From: Pomphorhynchus laevis
Taxonomy: Eukaryota; Acanthocephala; Palaeacanthocephala; Echinorhynchida; Pomphorhynchidae
Assembly: GCA_012934845.2 (NCBI GenBank)
Contig: WNNJ02000704.1
Span: 111,069 to 175,068 of the forward strand
Reading direction: 5' to 3'
DNA: 64,000 nucleotides
This document shows positions 1-11,757 of the stretch, one piece after another. A model generated the notes under the pieces. It searched no databases, was not told the origin of the DNA, and was given only the letters and a program-made list of their open reading frames with translations. The translations under genes and the position numbers were made by a program. The first letter of the stretch is position 1; each line of letters starts with the position of its first letter.

Positions 1-1349
1 CTCTGACTCCGACGATCTTGCTATTCGTCGTCTATGTCGCTCTGGTTGTTCTCTGGTTGAATCAGCTCGTCAAATTACATCTCATACATCTACTGCGTCT
101 AACCATGGCGGTATTGTTGCCATTGCTCGTCACCCAATGTCTTTACTTAAAATCAACGTTAACATCCGTTACACTTCGTTCGAATTACTCATATGCAGAT
201 TATCAACGCATTTCCCTCTGGAACATGTGATTGTATACCGTCCAGGTTCAGTTGCCCCATCACGTATCTTCTTTAACGACCTTGCAGATCTAATGTCTCA
301 CTGTTCATTGTCTTATACTCCTTCTTTTGTTCTCGGTGACTTTAACATTCGTCTTGATCGCCCGTCTGACTCTGACTCTATCACTTTAACTAATCTTTTT
401 TCTGATTTTAACTATAAATTACTTTCAACAAGCCCAACTCATATTCTCAGCGGTGCTTTCGACATCATTGCTGTTCCTAACTGATTCGATGACTATACCT
501 CCTTGTCAATTACTGATCCTGGTTTGTCCGATCATTTCCTTGTCACTCTTACTCGTCCCCATCCTCCTTCTCCGCCTCCACCATTACCCACACCAAGTCA
601 ACCCTGGAAACTTCTCGATATCCCTATTCTCTGCACAGCCTTACTCAATTCTTCACTCTTTTAACTATTCCTCACTCACTTGCTCTTTACTATCTCTCTC
701 ACGATGATCTCTGCATTCTGTTTAATTCTGAACTTATGTCTATCATCAATAAACTTCTGCCAAGTCGAATCCGATGTTCTCAGCGCTTGCGCCATGCTCC
801 CTGGTTTGATTCAGACTGCAGTCTTTCTAAGCGTCGACTCTGTCACTCTTTTCGTGTGTTTAATCGAATTCTTAAACGTTCTCCAAATTCACTCACTTCA
901 AATCTTAGTGTTTCCTATCTTTCTCTCCGCCGTTCTCATCTCATTCTTAAGCGAACTAAACGTACTATCTTTTAACGAAATCAACTCGAGTCCTCTTCCA
1001 ACTCTAAATCTTATTGGAAAACCTTGAAATCAATTATTTCGCGATCATCTACCCCTTGCAACATAAATCCTGATGAATTTTCCTCTTATCTGCAATCTAA
1101 GCAATCTAATTTAATTTCCGTTCTATCTAAATGCCCCTTGTATCCTCACATCTCTAAATATTTCCCTCCCAGAGCTATTCCACCTTCCCGTTTTGTCTGA
1201 TGAAGTTTCTTCGGTTCTTCGCTCATCACCTAATAAAACCTCTCCTTCTGACTCAATTTCCACCCACTTGCTTAAACAAATCTACTTATCTATCTCACCC
1301 TTCCTAACCACTTTGTTTAACTTGTATATCCGCAACCGCACATTTCCTT

Positions 1350-1434
1350 AGATTGCTTTTTGGAGAAGGCGATCAGTGGCGCATTTCCTTTTACTGGAAA
1401 TGCGCGACTGATCGCCCTCTCCAAAAAGCAATCT
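1350..1434. repeat. Snap-back inverted duplication inside A1
   Basis: Two 39-bp arms (1350-1388 and 1396-1434) are reverse complements apart from a few mismatches, separated by a 7-bp loop. The right arm matches normal family-A coding sequence as seen at 24.1 kb; the left arm is an extra inverted copy, so the hairpin arose after insertion of the element. Confidence 0.85.
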
Positions 1435-2814
1435 ATCGACCCTTCACTATCATCTTAGTACCGTCCTATCACACTTCTCCTAACCCTCTCTAAACTCCTT
1501 GAGCGTATTGTTCTCAAGTAAGTTAATGCATATCTATTTTACTCCAACTTGTTCCCTCCCTTCCAAGCTGCTTTTCGCTCTAATCACTCCACTAAAATTG
1601 CATGTCTTAAAGTTTATAACGATTTACTCATCTCGAACGATCAAAAATTATGTAGTGTCATAGTTTCTCTTGATCTATCATCTGCTTTCGACATTGTCGA
1701 TCACTCGATTCTTCTCCATCGTCTTCGTCATGATTATAGCTTCTCTTTACACACTGCGGTTTGGTATTTTTCATATCCATCTAACCGTACTTTTCGCGTT
1801 TGTTCTAACTCTTCTCTCTTTCATCATCCTTCCATCCCTTCCATTGTTTCATAAAACCGAATTAGGCCCTTTGATTTTCTTTCTTCCCGGTGATTTGTCT
1901 TCTATTTCTCATACATTTAACTTCCATGTTATGCAATATGCTGATGACATTCTCATCTATGCTCATGCACCTGCTTATCATATTCATTATCTTAGTGTTT
2001 CTGCTTCCAACTGTATTAACTCAATTTTCAATCATCGTTCTTCTCTTCGTCTTACTCTGAATCCTAATAAATCCAAAATATTGTGGATCCTACCTCGACG
2101 CTTCGGCTTAGAATCTCATTCCGTATCATTAAATTCTACAATTCTCCCTATCGTTGACAATCTCATTTTCCTAGGCTTCCATTTCGACAACAGACTTTCG
2201 CTTAAACCTTTCGTTAGAGTTAAAGTACGCTTATCTACCTTTATTATCCGCAACCTCCGACAAGTTCGTAGATTGATCGATTTCCTTTCTTGTATGACTC
2301 GCATTTCTTCTCTCCTTTTCTAAAGACTCGATTATTGTCTTAGTCTATTTTCCAACTTACCTAAATCCACTCTTCTTCCACTACAACGCATCATCAACGC
2401 AGCCGTCCGAATTCTCCTCCGTCTTCGTCGTTTTGATAATACATCTCACCATCTTGTTTCTCTCGATTTGCCTTACCATTTACTCTCATGTTTAAATTCG
2501 TCTTCACATTCCTTTCCGTCTTGTAGCTTTTCTTATTCCTTCATTTCTCAACCTTCCATTTCTCGACAATTCTCGACCTGATTACTGTTCTTTGCGTTTC
2601 CGTAATTCCCTTCTTTTACATGTCCCAGACTACTCTACCTCTTTTGGCTTCCGCTCCTTCCTTGTTGCTGCTCCTCTCTTTGAATCATCTGACCATTCAT
2701 GTACGTCAATCAACCTCAATGCCATGTTTCAAACGCCAAATATAGTCTTATTTAAACAATTTAAGAAATTTATCTATGACTTTTGCTCTGTCTTTTTAGT
2801 TATTGGACTTGTAA

Positions 2815-2850
2815 GCGTGCAGTTGGCACGCATTTGCCACTTTAAATAAA
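2815..2850 (+). other. 3' terminal stem-loop of family A
   Basis: A 6-bp perfect stem, GCGTGC pairing with GCACGC across loop AGTTG, is followed by ATTTGCCAC and an AT-rich tail. The same design ends every copy of families A, B and C in this window. In related non-LTR elements such tails are where the RT starts reverse transcription; that role here is inferred. Confidence 0.65.
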
Positions 2851-2959
2851 TTATTATTGTTGTTGTATCAAACCGCGGAAGAGGATAAGCTTCTAGTGGC
2901 GTAAATTTATTGTTTGCTGGTGCATAGTTTACGACTAAATGTTATTTAGTCGAAATTTA

Positions 2960-3385
2960 GTTCAAATTCGCTTTTTTATCATTGTTTTTCGCCTTATCAC
3001 TTTTCACATTCAAATTCGCTTTTTAATCATTGCTTTTCGTCTTATCACTTTTCGCACCCCTTCATTTCTCAACCTTCCTTTTCTCGACAATTCTCGTCTT
3101 GTTTACTGTTCTTTGCGTTCCCGTAATTCTCTTCTTTTACATGTCCCAAACTACTCTACCTCTTTTGGATTCCGCCCCTTTCGTGTTGCTTCTCCTCTCT
3201 AGTGGAATCATTTGCCCATCCATATCCGCCAATCAACATTAATGCCTTACTTCAAACGCCAAATCCAATTCCATTTCAACAATTAACTAATTAATCTGTG
3301 ACTTTTGCTGTTTTCTTTTTTGTTAGTGGTCATGTAAGAGTGCAGTTGGTACGCATTAGCCACGTTAAATAAATTATTATTAATT
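2960..3385 (+). pseudogene. Family A 3' fragment, 5'-truncated
   Basis: This is a copy of the last 400 bases of family A (C-terminal RT tail with the NLPFLDNSR segment, then 3' UTR), ending in the hairpin region around 3334-3352 and TTAAATAAATTATTATTAA. At its start a segment of about 40 bases (Phe/Ile-rich, CTTATCACTTTTC) occurs twice in tandem, at about 2965-3010 and 3015-3055. Confidence 0.8.
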
Positions 3386-3640
3386 GATGAATATAATGTT
3401 GAAGTATATTCGGCGAAATATTATGTGAATTGGTAAACAGATCAAGACATTAGTGGGTTGAGGAATGAGAAAATAATAAATATTTTTGCATATGAAAAAA
3501 TTCATATTTTTGCAAATGCGTCGAAGGTCACGGCGAAGAAAGGAAAATGAGCGGGCTTTTTGCCATTGGCTAACGATAAGGAAAAATTAAAGGTTATTGC
3601 AAAGGAAACTTTCAGAAATTTTAAATGTCAAAGATGGGTA
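3386..3640. other. Unassigned spacer
   Basis: AT-rich sequence between two oppositely oriented family-A fragments. I see no recognisable domain; the direct repeat ATATTTTTGCA at about 3480 and 3508 is the only structure noted. Confidence 0.4.
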
Positions 3641-3644
3641 ATAA

Positions 3645-3995
3645 TATATTTATTAAATGTGGAATATGCGTGCAAGCTGAGCGCTTACAAGTCTACTAAC
3701 AAAAAATTTAAAACAGCTGATAAATTGTTTAAATGGTATCGGATTAGGCGTTTGAAGCACTGCAGGGAGGCTGATTGGCGTACATAAATTGGTGAGTGAT
3801 TTCAGAGGAGAAAAGCTGCAACACTAAAGAATCAAAAGCCAAAGGTAATAGAGTAGTTTGGGACATTAAAAAATGGAATTACGGGAACGAAAGGAACAGT
3901 AAACAGGACGAGAATTATCAAGAAAATTAAGGTTAAGAAAGGAATGGGTATGACAAGTTATGAGGCGGAAAGCAATGATAATGTGGATCAATAAT
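3645..3995 (-). pseudogene. Family A-like 3' fragment, minus strand
   Basis: Read on the minus strand this is the terminal RT tail and 3' UTR of a diverged family-A copy. The hairpin region (TGCGTGCAAGCTGAGCGC on plus at about 3667-3684) is degenerate. Its 5' end at about 3995 abuts the family-B copy on the other strand. Confidence 0.7.
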
Positions 3996-4014
3996 AGTGT
4001 AGAGCAATGACAGT

Positions 4015-4798
4015 GTAGAGCAATGAAAGTGTGGATCCTCCCCCGTAAACCAAACACATCTCATCCAACTGTATATTTTGCCTCATCGAGCATCCCCATA
4101 GTACACAATCTCACTTTCTTAGGATTCCAGTTTGATGATCACCTTTCCCTTAAATCCTTCTTCCGTGACAAGGTCCGCTCGTTTAACTTAATTCTCCGTG
4201 AGATCCGCCGTATCCGTCCCTTTATCGATTTCCGTTCTTGTATGCATCTTCTTTCATCGCTTCTCTTCCCTAAAATCGATTACTGCCTCAGCCTTTTCGT
4301 AAATTCTCCAAAATCCATCATCCTACCTCTACAACGAATAATCAACTCCGCCGTTCGAGTGCTCTTTTGTCTCCGTCGCTTCGACCACACATCCATATAT
4401 CTTGCCAACTCTCCTGGATCACCATCCACATCCGCATCAAACTCCGCCTTCTCGTAACTTTTCGTCTCATCGCTGTCGGCTCCCCATTGTTCATCAACCT
4501 TCCTTTCTTAGACGACACTCGCCCCACCTCGCTATCGCTGCGTTCCCGTCATACCCTCTTACTCCACGTTCCCAATTACTCCAACAACTACGGTCTCCGA
4601 TCCTTTCTAATCGCCGCCCCCACTCGCCTGGAATCAACTCCATCTCGACGTCTGCCGCGCTCCCTCCTTTATCACATTCAAACACCTCCTCCGTTCACAC
4701 CTTCTCGATACATGATTTACATTTTTGTTTTGTCGTGGTCATGTAAGCGTGCACTGGCACGCATTTGCCACGTTAAAATAAATCTCTTTTAATGAGAA
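4015..4798 (+). pseudogene. CR1/L2-like element, family B, 5'-truncated copy
   Basis: The RT C-terminal part is readable across two frames: a segment beginning VWILPRKPN at 4029 continuing to about 4390, then the tail with the NLPFLDDTR segment. It resembles family A in layout (LGFQFDDHLSLK corresponds to LGFHFDNRLSLK) but differs clearly in sequence. It ends with the GCGTGC/GCACGC hairpin at 4747-4762 and CCACGTTAAAATAAATC. No motif A-C remains, as expected for a 5'-truncated insertion. Confidence 0.8.
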
Positions 4799-5680
4799 GA
4801 CGAATTTGAACACAAGAATAAATGGTAGGCAAATCGAGATAAGCAAAATGGTGGGATGTATGATCAAAAGAATGAAGACGAGGAAGAATTCGGACGGCTA
4901 CGTTGACGATGCTTTGTAGTGGAAGAAGAGTGAATTTAGGTGAGTTATAAAATATACTAAGACAATAATCGAGTCTAGAAAAAAGGAGAGATGATATGCG
5001 AGTCATACAAGAAGGGAAATCGATCAATCTACGAATTTGACGGAGGTTGCGGAGAATCAAGGTAGATGAGCGTACTTTATCTCTAACGAAAGGTTTAAGT
5101 GAAAATCGGTTGTCGAAATGAAAGCTTAGGAAAACGAGATTAATAACGATAGGAAGAATTGTTTAATTTAATGATACCGAAAGAGGTTGAAAGCCATGGC
5201 GTCGAGGAAGATCCACATTATTTTGGATTTTTTAGGATTCAGAGTATGACGAAGAGAAGAAAGATTATTGAAAATTGAGGCAAGACAGTTGGAAGCAGAA
5301 GCACTAAGATCGTGAATACGATAAGCATGTGCATGAGCATAGATGAGAATGTCATCAGCATATTGCATAACATGTAAGTTATATGTATGAAAAATAGAAG
5401 ACAAGTCACCGAGAAAAAAGAAAAGCAAAGGACCTAATTCGAAGTCTTATGGAAGGGATGGAAGAAGTATGGGATAGAGAAGAGTTAGAGTAGGCACAAA
5501 ATGTACGGTTTGATGGATATGAAGAAAACTAATCTACAGCGGGTAAAGAGAAGACATAATCATGACTAATGCGATGGAGAATAATCTAATTATCGACTAT
5601 GTAAAAAGCTGATGCTAGATCAAGATAAACTATGACATTACATAATTTTTTATTGCGCGAGATTAATAAGTTTAAGACAG
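4797..5680 (-). pseudogene. Family A RT fragment, minus strand
   Basis: On the minus strand this encodes the second half of the family-A RT: motif C (YADDILIYAHAHAY) at about 5328-5365, then the thumb region (RNLRQIRRLIDF) around 5010-5055. The 3' UTR and hairpin are missing, because the copy stops in coding sequence at the family-B tail. Several stops and frameshifts are present. Confidence 0.8.
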
Positions 5681-6560
5681 AACTGTTCAGATAAATTATC
5701 TGCGAATTTGCTACTCTTACGTTTCAAGGGATTCAATGAGGCTAAAAGATAATGTAGCTTTTACAATACACACAATCATGCTTTCTATTCCATTAAAATT
5801 CTAGCAAGCAGGATATCATCTGCATGTGTCAAATCAGACACTCTGACTTCACTATCTCCAATGGAAACACCATTATTATCACGTAAGAGGCAATATTTAT
5901 GATTTTGTTAATTACGACGTCAAATAGCATAGCCCCGAGAACACTACCTTGTCTTACACCACAGGAAACATCGAACTCCTCACTTACCTTATTTCTTTCA
6001 CGGACAAGCATACGTCTGACTATACAATGCTTGTGGTACCCCACATAATTTTCGAGGAATTCCTTAATCATACAGCAAAGGCCATACACTCATTTGATCC
6101 ATCATATTAAATACTGCCTTAAATTCTAAAATTGCTACAACTGTGAGAAGTCGGAACTTATGTCGATCATCGAGGTATACAAGGCAACGAAAAATATGAT
6201 CAATACAGCTACGGTTTTGAAGAAGTTTGACTGACTCTAACGCAGTCGGCGTTAACGTAACAAACAGATTCGATCGTGGATGATATGTTCTATTAGGTCT
6301 GTGGTTTTCACAGCAATTTGGATTTATTTTTAAAAGATTGGAATAATTATAGCCTTAGTTAACTTTAATGGTAATTTTTCCTCCTTTCATATACTAGAAA
6401 TAACCAAAGTAAGGTGTTTCATGAGCATTGACCCAACGGCTCTTAGCACTTTCACATCATATCCAGGCGCTTTCCAATGGAAAGAAGATCCCTAATTGCC
6501 CTCTGTGTTTCTTCATCATTCAGACTTGGGACATTATTAACGTCTTCACAACATCCACTA
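5680..6560 (-). pseudogene. RTE-like non-LTR RT fragment
   Basis: A different non-LTR RT lies on the minus strand. N-terminal RT text of the type LTKAIIIPIFKN is at about 6320-6390, motif B (CGVRQGSVLGAMLF) at about 5925-5970, and motif C (HADDILLA) at about 5795-5820. The VRQG form of motif B fits RTE/craniofacial-protein-type elements more than CR1. Stops and frameshifts throughout. The region 6560-6690 next to it has no recognisable content. Confidence 0.65.
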
Positions 6561-6691
6561 TATACAATTATAGATCAGGTAGTATACAGATTAGCAAAGT
6601 AACTAGACCATACGACTAAGCATTTTGATGTTGTGTACACAGCCTGACCGTGTTCATTACCCAGTTGAGTACTATTTAAAGTTGAAAGTTT

Positions 6692-8745
6692 TTTTAATGT
6701 GGCAAATGCACACAGACTGTGTGCTTACAAGCCCACAACAGCGAAACAGATAAAATATAAAATAAAAAAACGTTAATCGTTTAGTAGCAACGATTTTAGC
6801 TGCTTTTTGAAAAATCGGAGTGAGGATGATGATCGCAGATGATTAGGTAATGAATTTCAAAGGAGAGGAGCAGCGATATGTAGGGATCGACGGCCGAAGT
6901 TGGTTGAGTGAATAGGTACGTGTAGCAGAAGAGAATCACAGGAACGTAGGTGAGTAGAAAGATATCGAGATTCACTTAGAGTTGGCAGATAAAGATAAGA
7001 AGGAGAATTACAATGGAGAAGGCGATAAGTCAGGCAAAGCAGACGAAAACGAACGCGATGTTCAATACCTAGCCATCCAAATTTTGATAAATAGGAAGAT
7101 ATATGATCGAATTTACGAAGTCGAAAAAGGATGCGCACCGCAGTGTTAATGAGGCGTTGAAGAGGTTTAAGGGATGACTTTGAAGAGAAAACGAGAAGGC
7201 TAAGACAGTAATCAATACGTGGGAAAAGAAGGGAGGACATAAGAGATTTAAAAGAACTAAATCTAGAGAATTTCTGACGAGACGAATATCACGGAGAAGA
7301 AGATTTGAAGACCTAGTTTTATCACGAATGAAGGGATCGAGATGCAGGTTATTGTCGAAGTGAATACCTAGAAATACTAGTTTATCTACAGCAGGAATAA
7401 TTGTGGTCTGAAGATACAGAGATGGAGAAATAACAGAAACAGTAGAGGGAAATATCCATAACACTTTAGATTTGGTAGGATTTAGGGACATTCGCAAAGA
7501 AATTAGATGTTCTGATAGAGCACGAAGACAATTAGATGCGGATACGAAAAGTTGGCTTAGGGAATGAGGAGACGAATAAGAATAAAGAAGTATATCATCA
7601 GCGTACTGCATTACCCTGAAGCAGAATTTACTAGTTATACAAGATAAATCTCCAAGAAGAAGCGTAAATAGAATAGGGCCAAGTACAGAACCTTGAGGTA
7701 CACCACAAGAGAGAGAAGATAGAGGAGAACACATTGAATTAGAATGGACGGAAAATGATCGATCGGAGAGATACGAAGAGAACCAAGCCAAGGTGGACGA
7801 AGAGAAACCATAGTGATAGCGACAACGAAAAAGAAGGATTTCGTGATCGACAATGTCGAATGTAGATGAAAGATCGAGCGATATTACCACACTACACAGT
7901 CCTTTGTCACGAGCGGAGAGCAGATCAGAAAATACTTTATGACATGCTAGTTCGGTGGAATGATTGGAGCGGAAAGCAGATTGAAAAGAAGGGTAGAGCT
8001 GCGATGAAGAGAGATACTTGTTTATCTGATCTAAGACAAGGTGTTCAAGAATTTTAGATAAGGTTGGTAGAATTGATATTGGGCGATAAGATGAAGGAAG
8101 AGAGGGGTCAAGAGAGGGCTTTTTAAGTAGGGGACGAACAATGGACGTTTTCCAAAGGACAGGAAATATTCCATTCACTATTGACGAGTTAAAGAGGCTG
8201 GTAAGGAAAGGTGTGAAGTCTGTTGACAACAATTTGAGAATTCGAGTAGGGATGGGATCGGCAGGAGAGGACTTACAAGTTAACGAAATAAGAAGGCAAG
8301 ATACCTCATCTTCAGATACCGCAAGTAGATAAAAGAGCTCAGGGATACGAACAGACGAGATACAATAAATTTGTGGAAGGACGATGATCGAATTGATTAG
8401 AGAAACAGTTTTTGAAATTAGGTAATCGGAGAATTGAGAAGGATCAAGAGTGGAGGTGACAGAGGAACGAGAAAGTAGAGAATTAAGAGTTTTCCATTTA
8501 GTTCGAGAGTCATTAGCGGAAGCCAGTTTGCTTCGCCAAAAACTGTGCCTTAGAACGCAGAAGTTGCCTATGCGAACGACGAAGAGCAAAGAATTGGTTA
8601 CGATAAAAGGATGAATCGAGTTCTGAAGATAGTCTGAAATAACGATGATAAATTCTGAAAGAACGACGCAGGAGGCGTTTTGAAGTCACACACTAAGAGT
8701 CGAACCATGTTGCAAGATTTTGCCGTGATTGAACAAAAGTTTTAA
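6692..8745 (-). pseudogene. CR1/L2-like element, family C (endonuclease lost, RT nearly open)
   Basis: A long frame, 8589 to 7069, covers the linker and RT: motif A (SLDLSSTFDIVDHEI), motif B (GVPQGSVLGPILF) and motif C (YADDILLY) are all intact. A frameshift near 7200 moves the C-terminus into another frame ending near 6857. The 3' end on the minus strand has the stem GCACACA/TGTGTGC (plus coordinates 6708-6724) then TTTGCCACATTAAAAAAA. There is no endonuclease upstream of 8745, so the copy is 5'-truncated. It is the best-preserved RT in the first 10 kb but cannot be autonomous. Confidence 0.85.
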
Positions 8746-8754
8746 GAGTTTTAA

Positions 8755-9335
8755 GAGTTTTAAACTTCCGTTCTTGTATGTCTCTTCTTTCATCACTTCT
8801 TTTCCTAAAATCGATTACTGCCTTAGCCTTTTCGCCAATTCTCCAAAATCCATCATCCTACCCCTACAACGAATAATCAACTCTGCCGTTTGAGTGCTCT
8901 TTCGTCTCCGTCGCTTTGACCACACATCCACATATTTTGCCCAACTCTCCTGGCCCACCATCCACATCCGCATCAAACTCCGCCTTCTTCTCGTTACTTT
9001 TCGTCTCATCGCTGTCGGCTCCCCATCGTTCATCAACCTTCCTTTCTTAGACGACACTCGCCCCACCTCGCTATCGCTTCGTTCCTGTCATACCCTCTTA
9101 CTCCACGTTCCTAATTACTCCAACAACTACGGTCTCCGATCCTTCCTCGTCGCCGCCTCACTCGCCTGGAATCAACTCCCTCTCGACGTCCGCCGCGCTC
9201 CCTCCTTTATCACATTCAAACACCTCCTCCGTTCGCACCTTTTCGACACCTGATTTACAGTCTTGTTTTGTTGTGGTCATGTATGCGTGCGCTGGCACGC
9301 ATTTGCCACGTTAAAATAAATCTTTTTTTTTAAGT
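8755..9335 (+). pseudogene. Family B 3' fragment, second copy
   Basis: Closely matches the copy at 4226-4798. It starts abruptly in RT C-terminal coding sequence and ends in the hairpin GCGTGC/GCACGC at 9285-9300, then CCACGTTAAAATAAATC and a T run. A frame from 8894 to 9253 is open to the end of the tail. Confidence 0.85.
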
Positions 9336-9403
9336 TTTAAAACTATTTGATGTAGCGTGTCTTCTTACGCTGCGAACCGATTGATATAATCTTCGAACAT
9401 CTC

Positions 9404-9697
9404 CACATTGATAGAATCTCCGATTGATAGAATCTCCAATTGATAAAATCTCAGATTAATAGAATCTCCGATTGATAGAATCTCCGATTGATAGAATCTC
9501 TGGTTGATAGAATCTCCGATTGATAGAATCTCCGAATGATAGAATCTCCTATTGATAGGATCTCCGATTGATAGAATCTCCGATTGATAGAATCTCCGAT
9601 TGATAGGATCTCCGATTGATAGAATCTCCGATTGATAGGATCTCCGATTGATAGAATCTCCGATTGATAGAATCTCCGATTGATAGAATTTCCGATC
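9404..9697. repeat. 16-bp minisatellite
   Basis: About 18 tandem copies of TCTCCGATTGATAGAA with scattered single-base variants (for example AGGATC for AGAATC in several units). The units are contiguous with no spacers. The repeat can be translated on the minus strand, but only because 16 is not a multiple of three and no stop happens to occur in one stretch. Confidence 0.95.
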
Positions 9698-9879
9698 ATC
9701 TTCACATACTGCATTCTCGTCGCAGCTCGCAACTTAATTCCAGTAAATATATCTATCAACCGCAGGTTGTGTTTTAGCAGTCTGATGTATTTCATCATAT
9801 TAGGTGTATTACCTGAATTGATAGCCCTCTTCCTTTGCTCAGATATGCTTAAAGTCGATGCTAAAATTCAATATTGTTG

Positions 9880-10125
9880 TTTTTGTGCACTCTTATGTAG
9901 TACATTTTCGTGGGATATTCGATAACTGCACAGATATTATCCCAGTAGCTATCCACATCACAAGAGCTTGCAAATAGACATTCCTCGAGACGAGATTGCA
10001 CAATGGTGGCAAATCTTTTTCTTGTCAATTCATCCCCCAGTAATCGAATATCCGGTACAGATCGACGGGATGTTCTGAATGACTGTGTTTGATTACGATG
10101 TTTACCGTTCGGATGTGCTCAAGTA
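9880..10125 (-). pseudogene. Possible RTE-type linker fragment
   Basis: Minus-strand translation over about 10115-9890 gives text such as RRSVPDIRLLGDEL and VDSYWDNICAVIEYP. This resembles the segment between endonuclease and RT in RTE-like elements. It is short and without catalytic motifs, so the call is weak. Sequence 10125-10600 shows nothing recognisable. Confidence 0.3.
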
Positions 10126-10606
10126 ACCAGGTGACGTGCTTTATGACGGAAGAGTGCATTTGCTGCGAATAGACGATGAACTTCAGCAAGGGATACTAAT
10201 AGGTGGCCATTTGATCATGATTTTTCAACTGAGTAACGTTTAACTACATTTGCTTGGTACCCACTATACCCAACCACCGAATATGCGCTGATAATAATCC
10301 AATTATGGGGTTTACATAGCCGAAACTGCATCAATATATAGCTGACCTGGATCAATCAAAAACACGGAACCACTATCAGCGACACATATTCAGTTAGGCA
10401 GCATATATTGATAGACTTGTTTGTCAAGATGCGATCAAGTATCTCGTTCAGTCCTGTTAGAGCAACGTTTTAACATTCATCTTATCGATACGAATAGGTC
10501 TAGATTCGCAACCGATTGTAATGGGAATGATATCAGTCTTAGCAATTTGTGATGGATTATTATCATGCCGTGATGTAGATAAAGAATAGTTTTAGTTTGT
10601 TATCAT

Positions 10607-11640
10607 TTGTCATCGTTTAAAATTACAAAAGCTCATCACTTATACAAAATCACTTTACAAAATCATCGGCAAAAGCCGTATTTGGCTTTTGCCGATGATC
10701 TTACAATCTGGTCTAAAATTACATCGAAAAGCGACATTACTGTATTTAAGCAAAATTTAAAAATTGTTTACGAATGGAGTATTCGGACAGGAGTAATAAT
10801 AAATGTAGATAAATGTGTTCATTTACGTTTTGGTCGGATTGACATACATGATGATTACATGTTAGGCGATAACATTGTATCTAGAGCAAATCACACACAT
10901 GGCCTTTGCACAATTGTTCAGTCTTCTCTCAAGACTCGTATGAACACATACATAATATGTTCGAAAGGGCGAAGTGTTGTTTACTTATTGAAGAATTGCT
11001 TCAAATATTTGCCAGTAGAATGTTTTAAGCTACTGTACAACGCATTGGTTCGTCCTAACATTGAGTACAGCATTCAATCATCATTTCCGTGCACTAAAGA
11101 GGAAATCAATTCACTTGATAATATATTAAAGCGAGGGTCTCGATTATGTAAAGGAGTTGCACAGTTTCCTTATGCGGAGAGACTAAGAATGCTAGGCATA
11201 TGTTCTTTCCGGTCACGTTTTATGTATTTAGATTTGGTAGCGTTGTATAAGATCGTTAAAGGTTATGACGGATACCCAATAAATTGTGTAAGTTTGAATC
11301 ATCGTGCCTGTCATCGAGGACATAGTTTGCATCTTAAAACTCAATATAATGGAAGGTGCCCTCGAATATATCGTCTTTCGCATTGAGCTGTTAGCGTGTG
11401 GAACATGTTTCCGGATTTTTTAATATCTATCCATGGCATTGATATATTCAAACGAAAATTATTAGAATGGATACGACATCCTGATCAGCAAACTATCCGA
11501 ATGGCATACCCGTCAGATCAACGATAATTTCAACAATTTAACCTCGTTTTTTTTCTCTTTTTTGTTTGTCTATCTTTCTATGTGAGCAGAATAAACAGCT
11601 ACGGGCTTTGTCTTGTGTATTCCAATATTTTTGAGCACAA
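10607..11640 (+). pseudogene. Non-LTR RT C-terminal fragment related to element D
   Basis: The frame enters at RT motif C (FADDLTIWSK, about 10686-10715) and runs through thumb and tail to a stop at 11384-11386. The same frame stays open past this stop (VWNMFPDFL), so the stop is a mutation. The tail (NALVRPNIEYS, ILKRGSRLCK) parallels the minus-strand element D at 13 kb. Everything upstream of motif C is missing. It begins at a short snap-back hairpin. Confidence 0.75.
10662..10699. repeat. Snap-back hairpin at the start of the RT fragment
   Basis: Arms of 16 bp (10662-10677 and 10684-10699), exact reverse complements, flank a 6-bp loop. The right arm is RT coding sequence just before and within FADD; the left arm is its inverted copy. 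Confidence 0.85.
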
Positions 11641-11757
11641 ATATTATTACATTAATATAGGTTCCCGCGAATAGGCTTTAATTTACAATTTTGAAGAAAA
11701 AAACCTCACCATGTCAGTTTTAATATTCAAAAAGTCACTAAATTATTCTTCCTTGAT

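Larger units (their letters stand above)
1..2870 (+). pseudogene. CR1/L2-like non-LTR retrotransposon, family A, broken copy (A1)
   Basis: This is the endonuclease-RT part of a non-LTR element and aligns along its length with the fuller copy at 21.6-25.6 kb. The window edge cuts the 5' side. Visible pieces are the APE-type endonuclease block around 330-350 (GDFNIRLD), a linker with a WFDSDC-like segment near 800, RT motif A around 1665-1700 (SLDLSSAFDIVDH), and motif C at 1938-1955 (YADDI). Motif B, normally GVPQGS, has been destroyed around 1840-1865. Many frameshifts and stops make it non-functional. The end is the family's 3' hairpin at 2815-2831 followed by TTTAAATAAATTATTATTG. The family level (CR1/L2 group) is an inference from the RT motifs and the tail; the exact clade is unsure. 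Confidence 0.85.

Noticed and set aside
9404-9697. Open minus-strand frame over the minisatellite as a repeat protein
   Set aside because: The frame follows automatically from the 16-bp repeat; no start context or flanking coding sequence.
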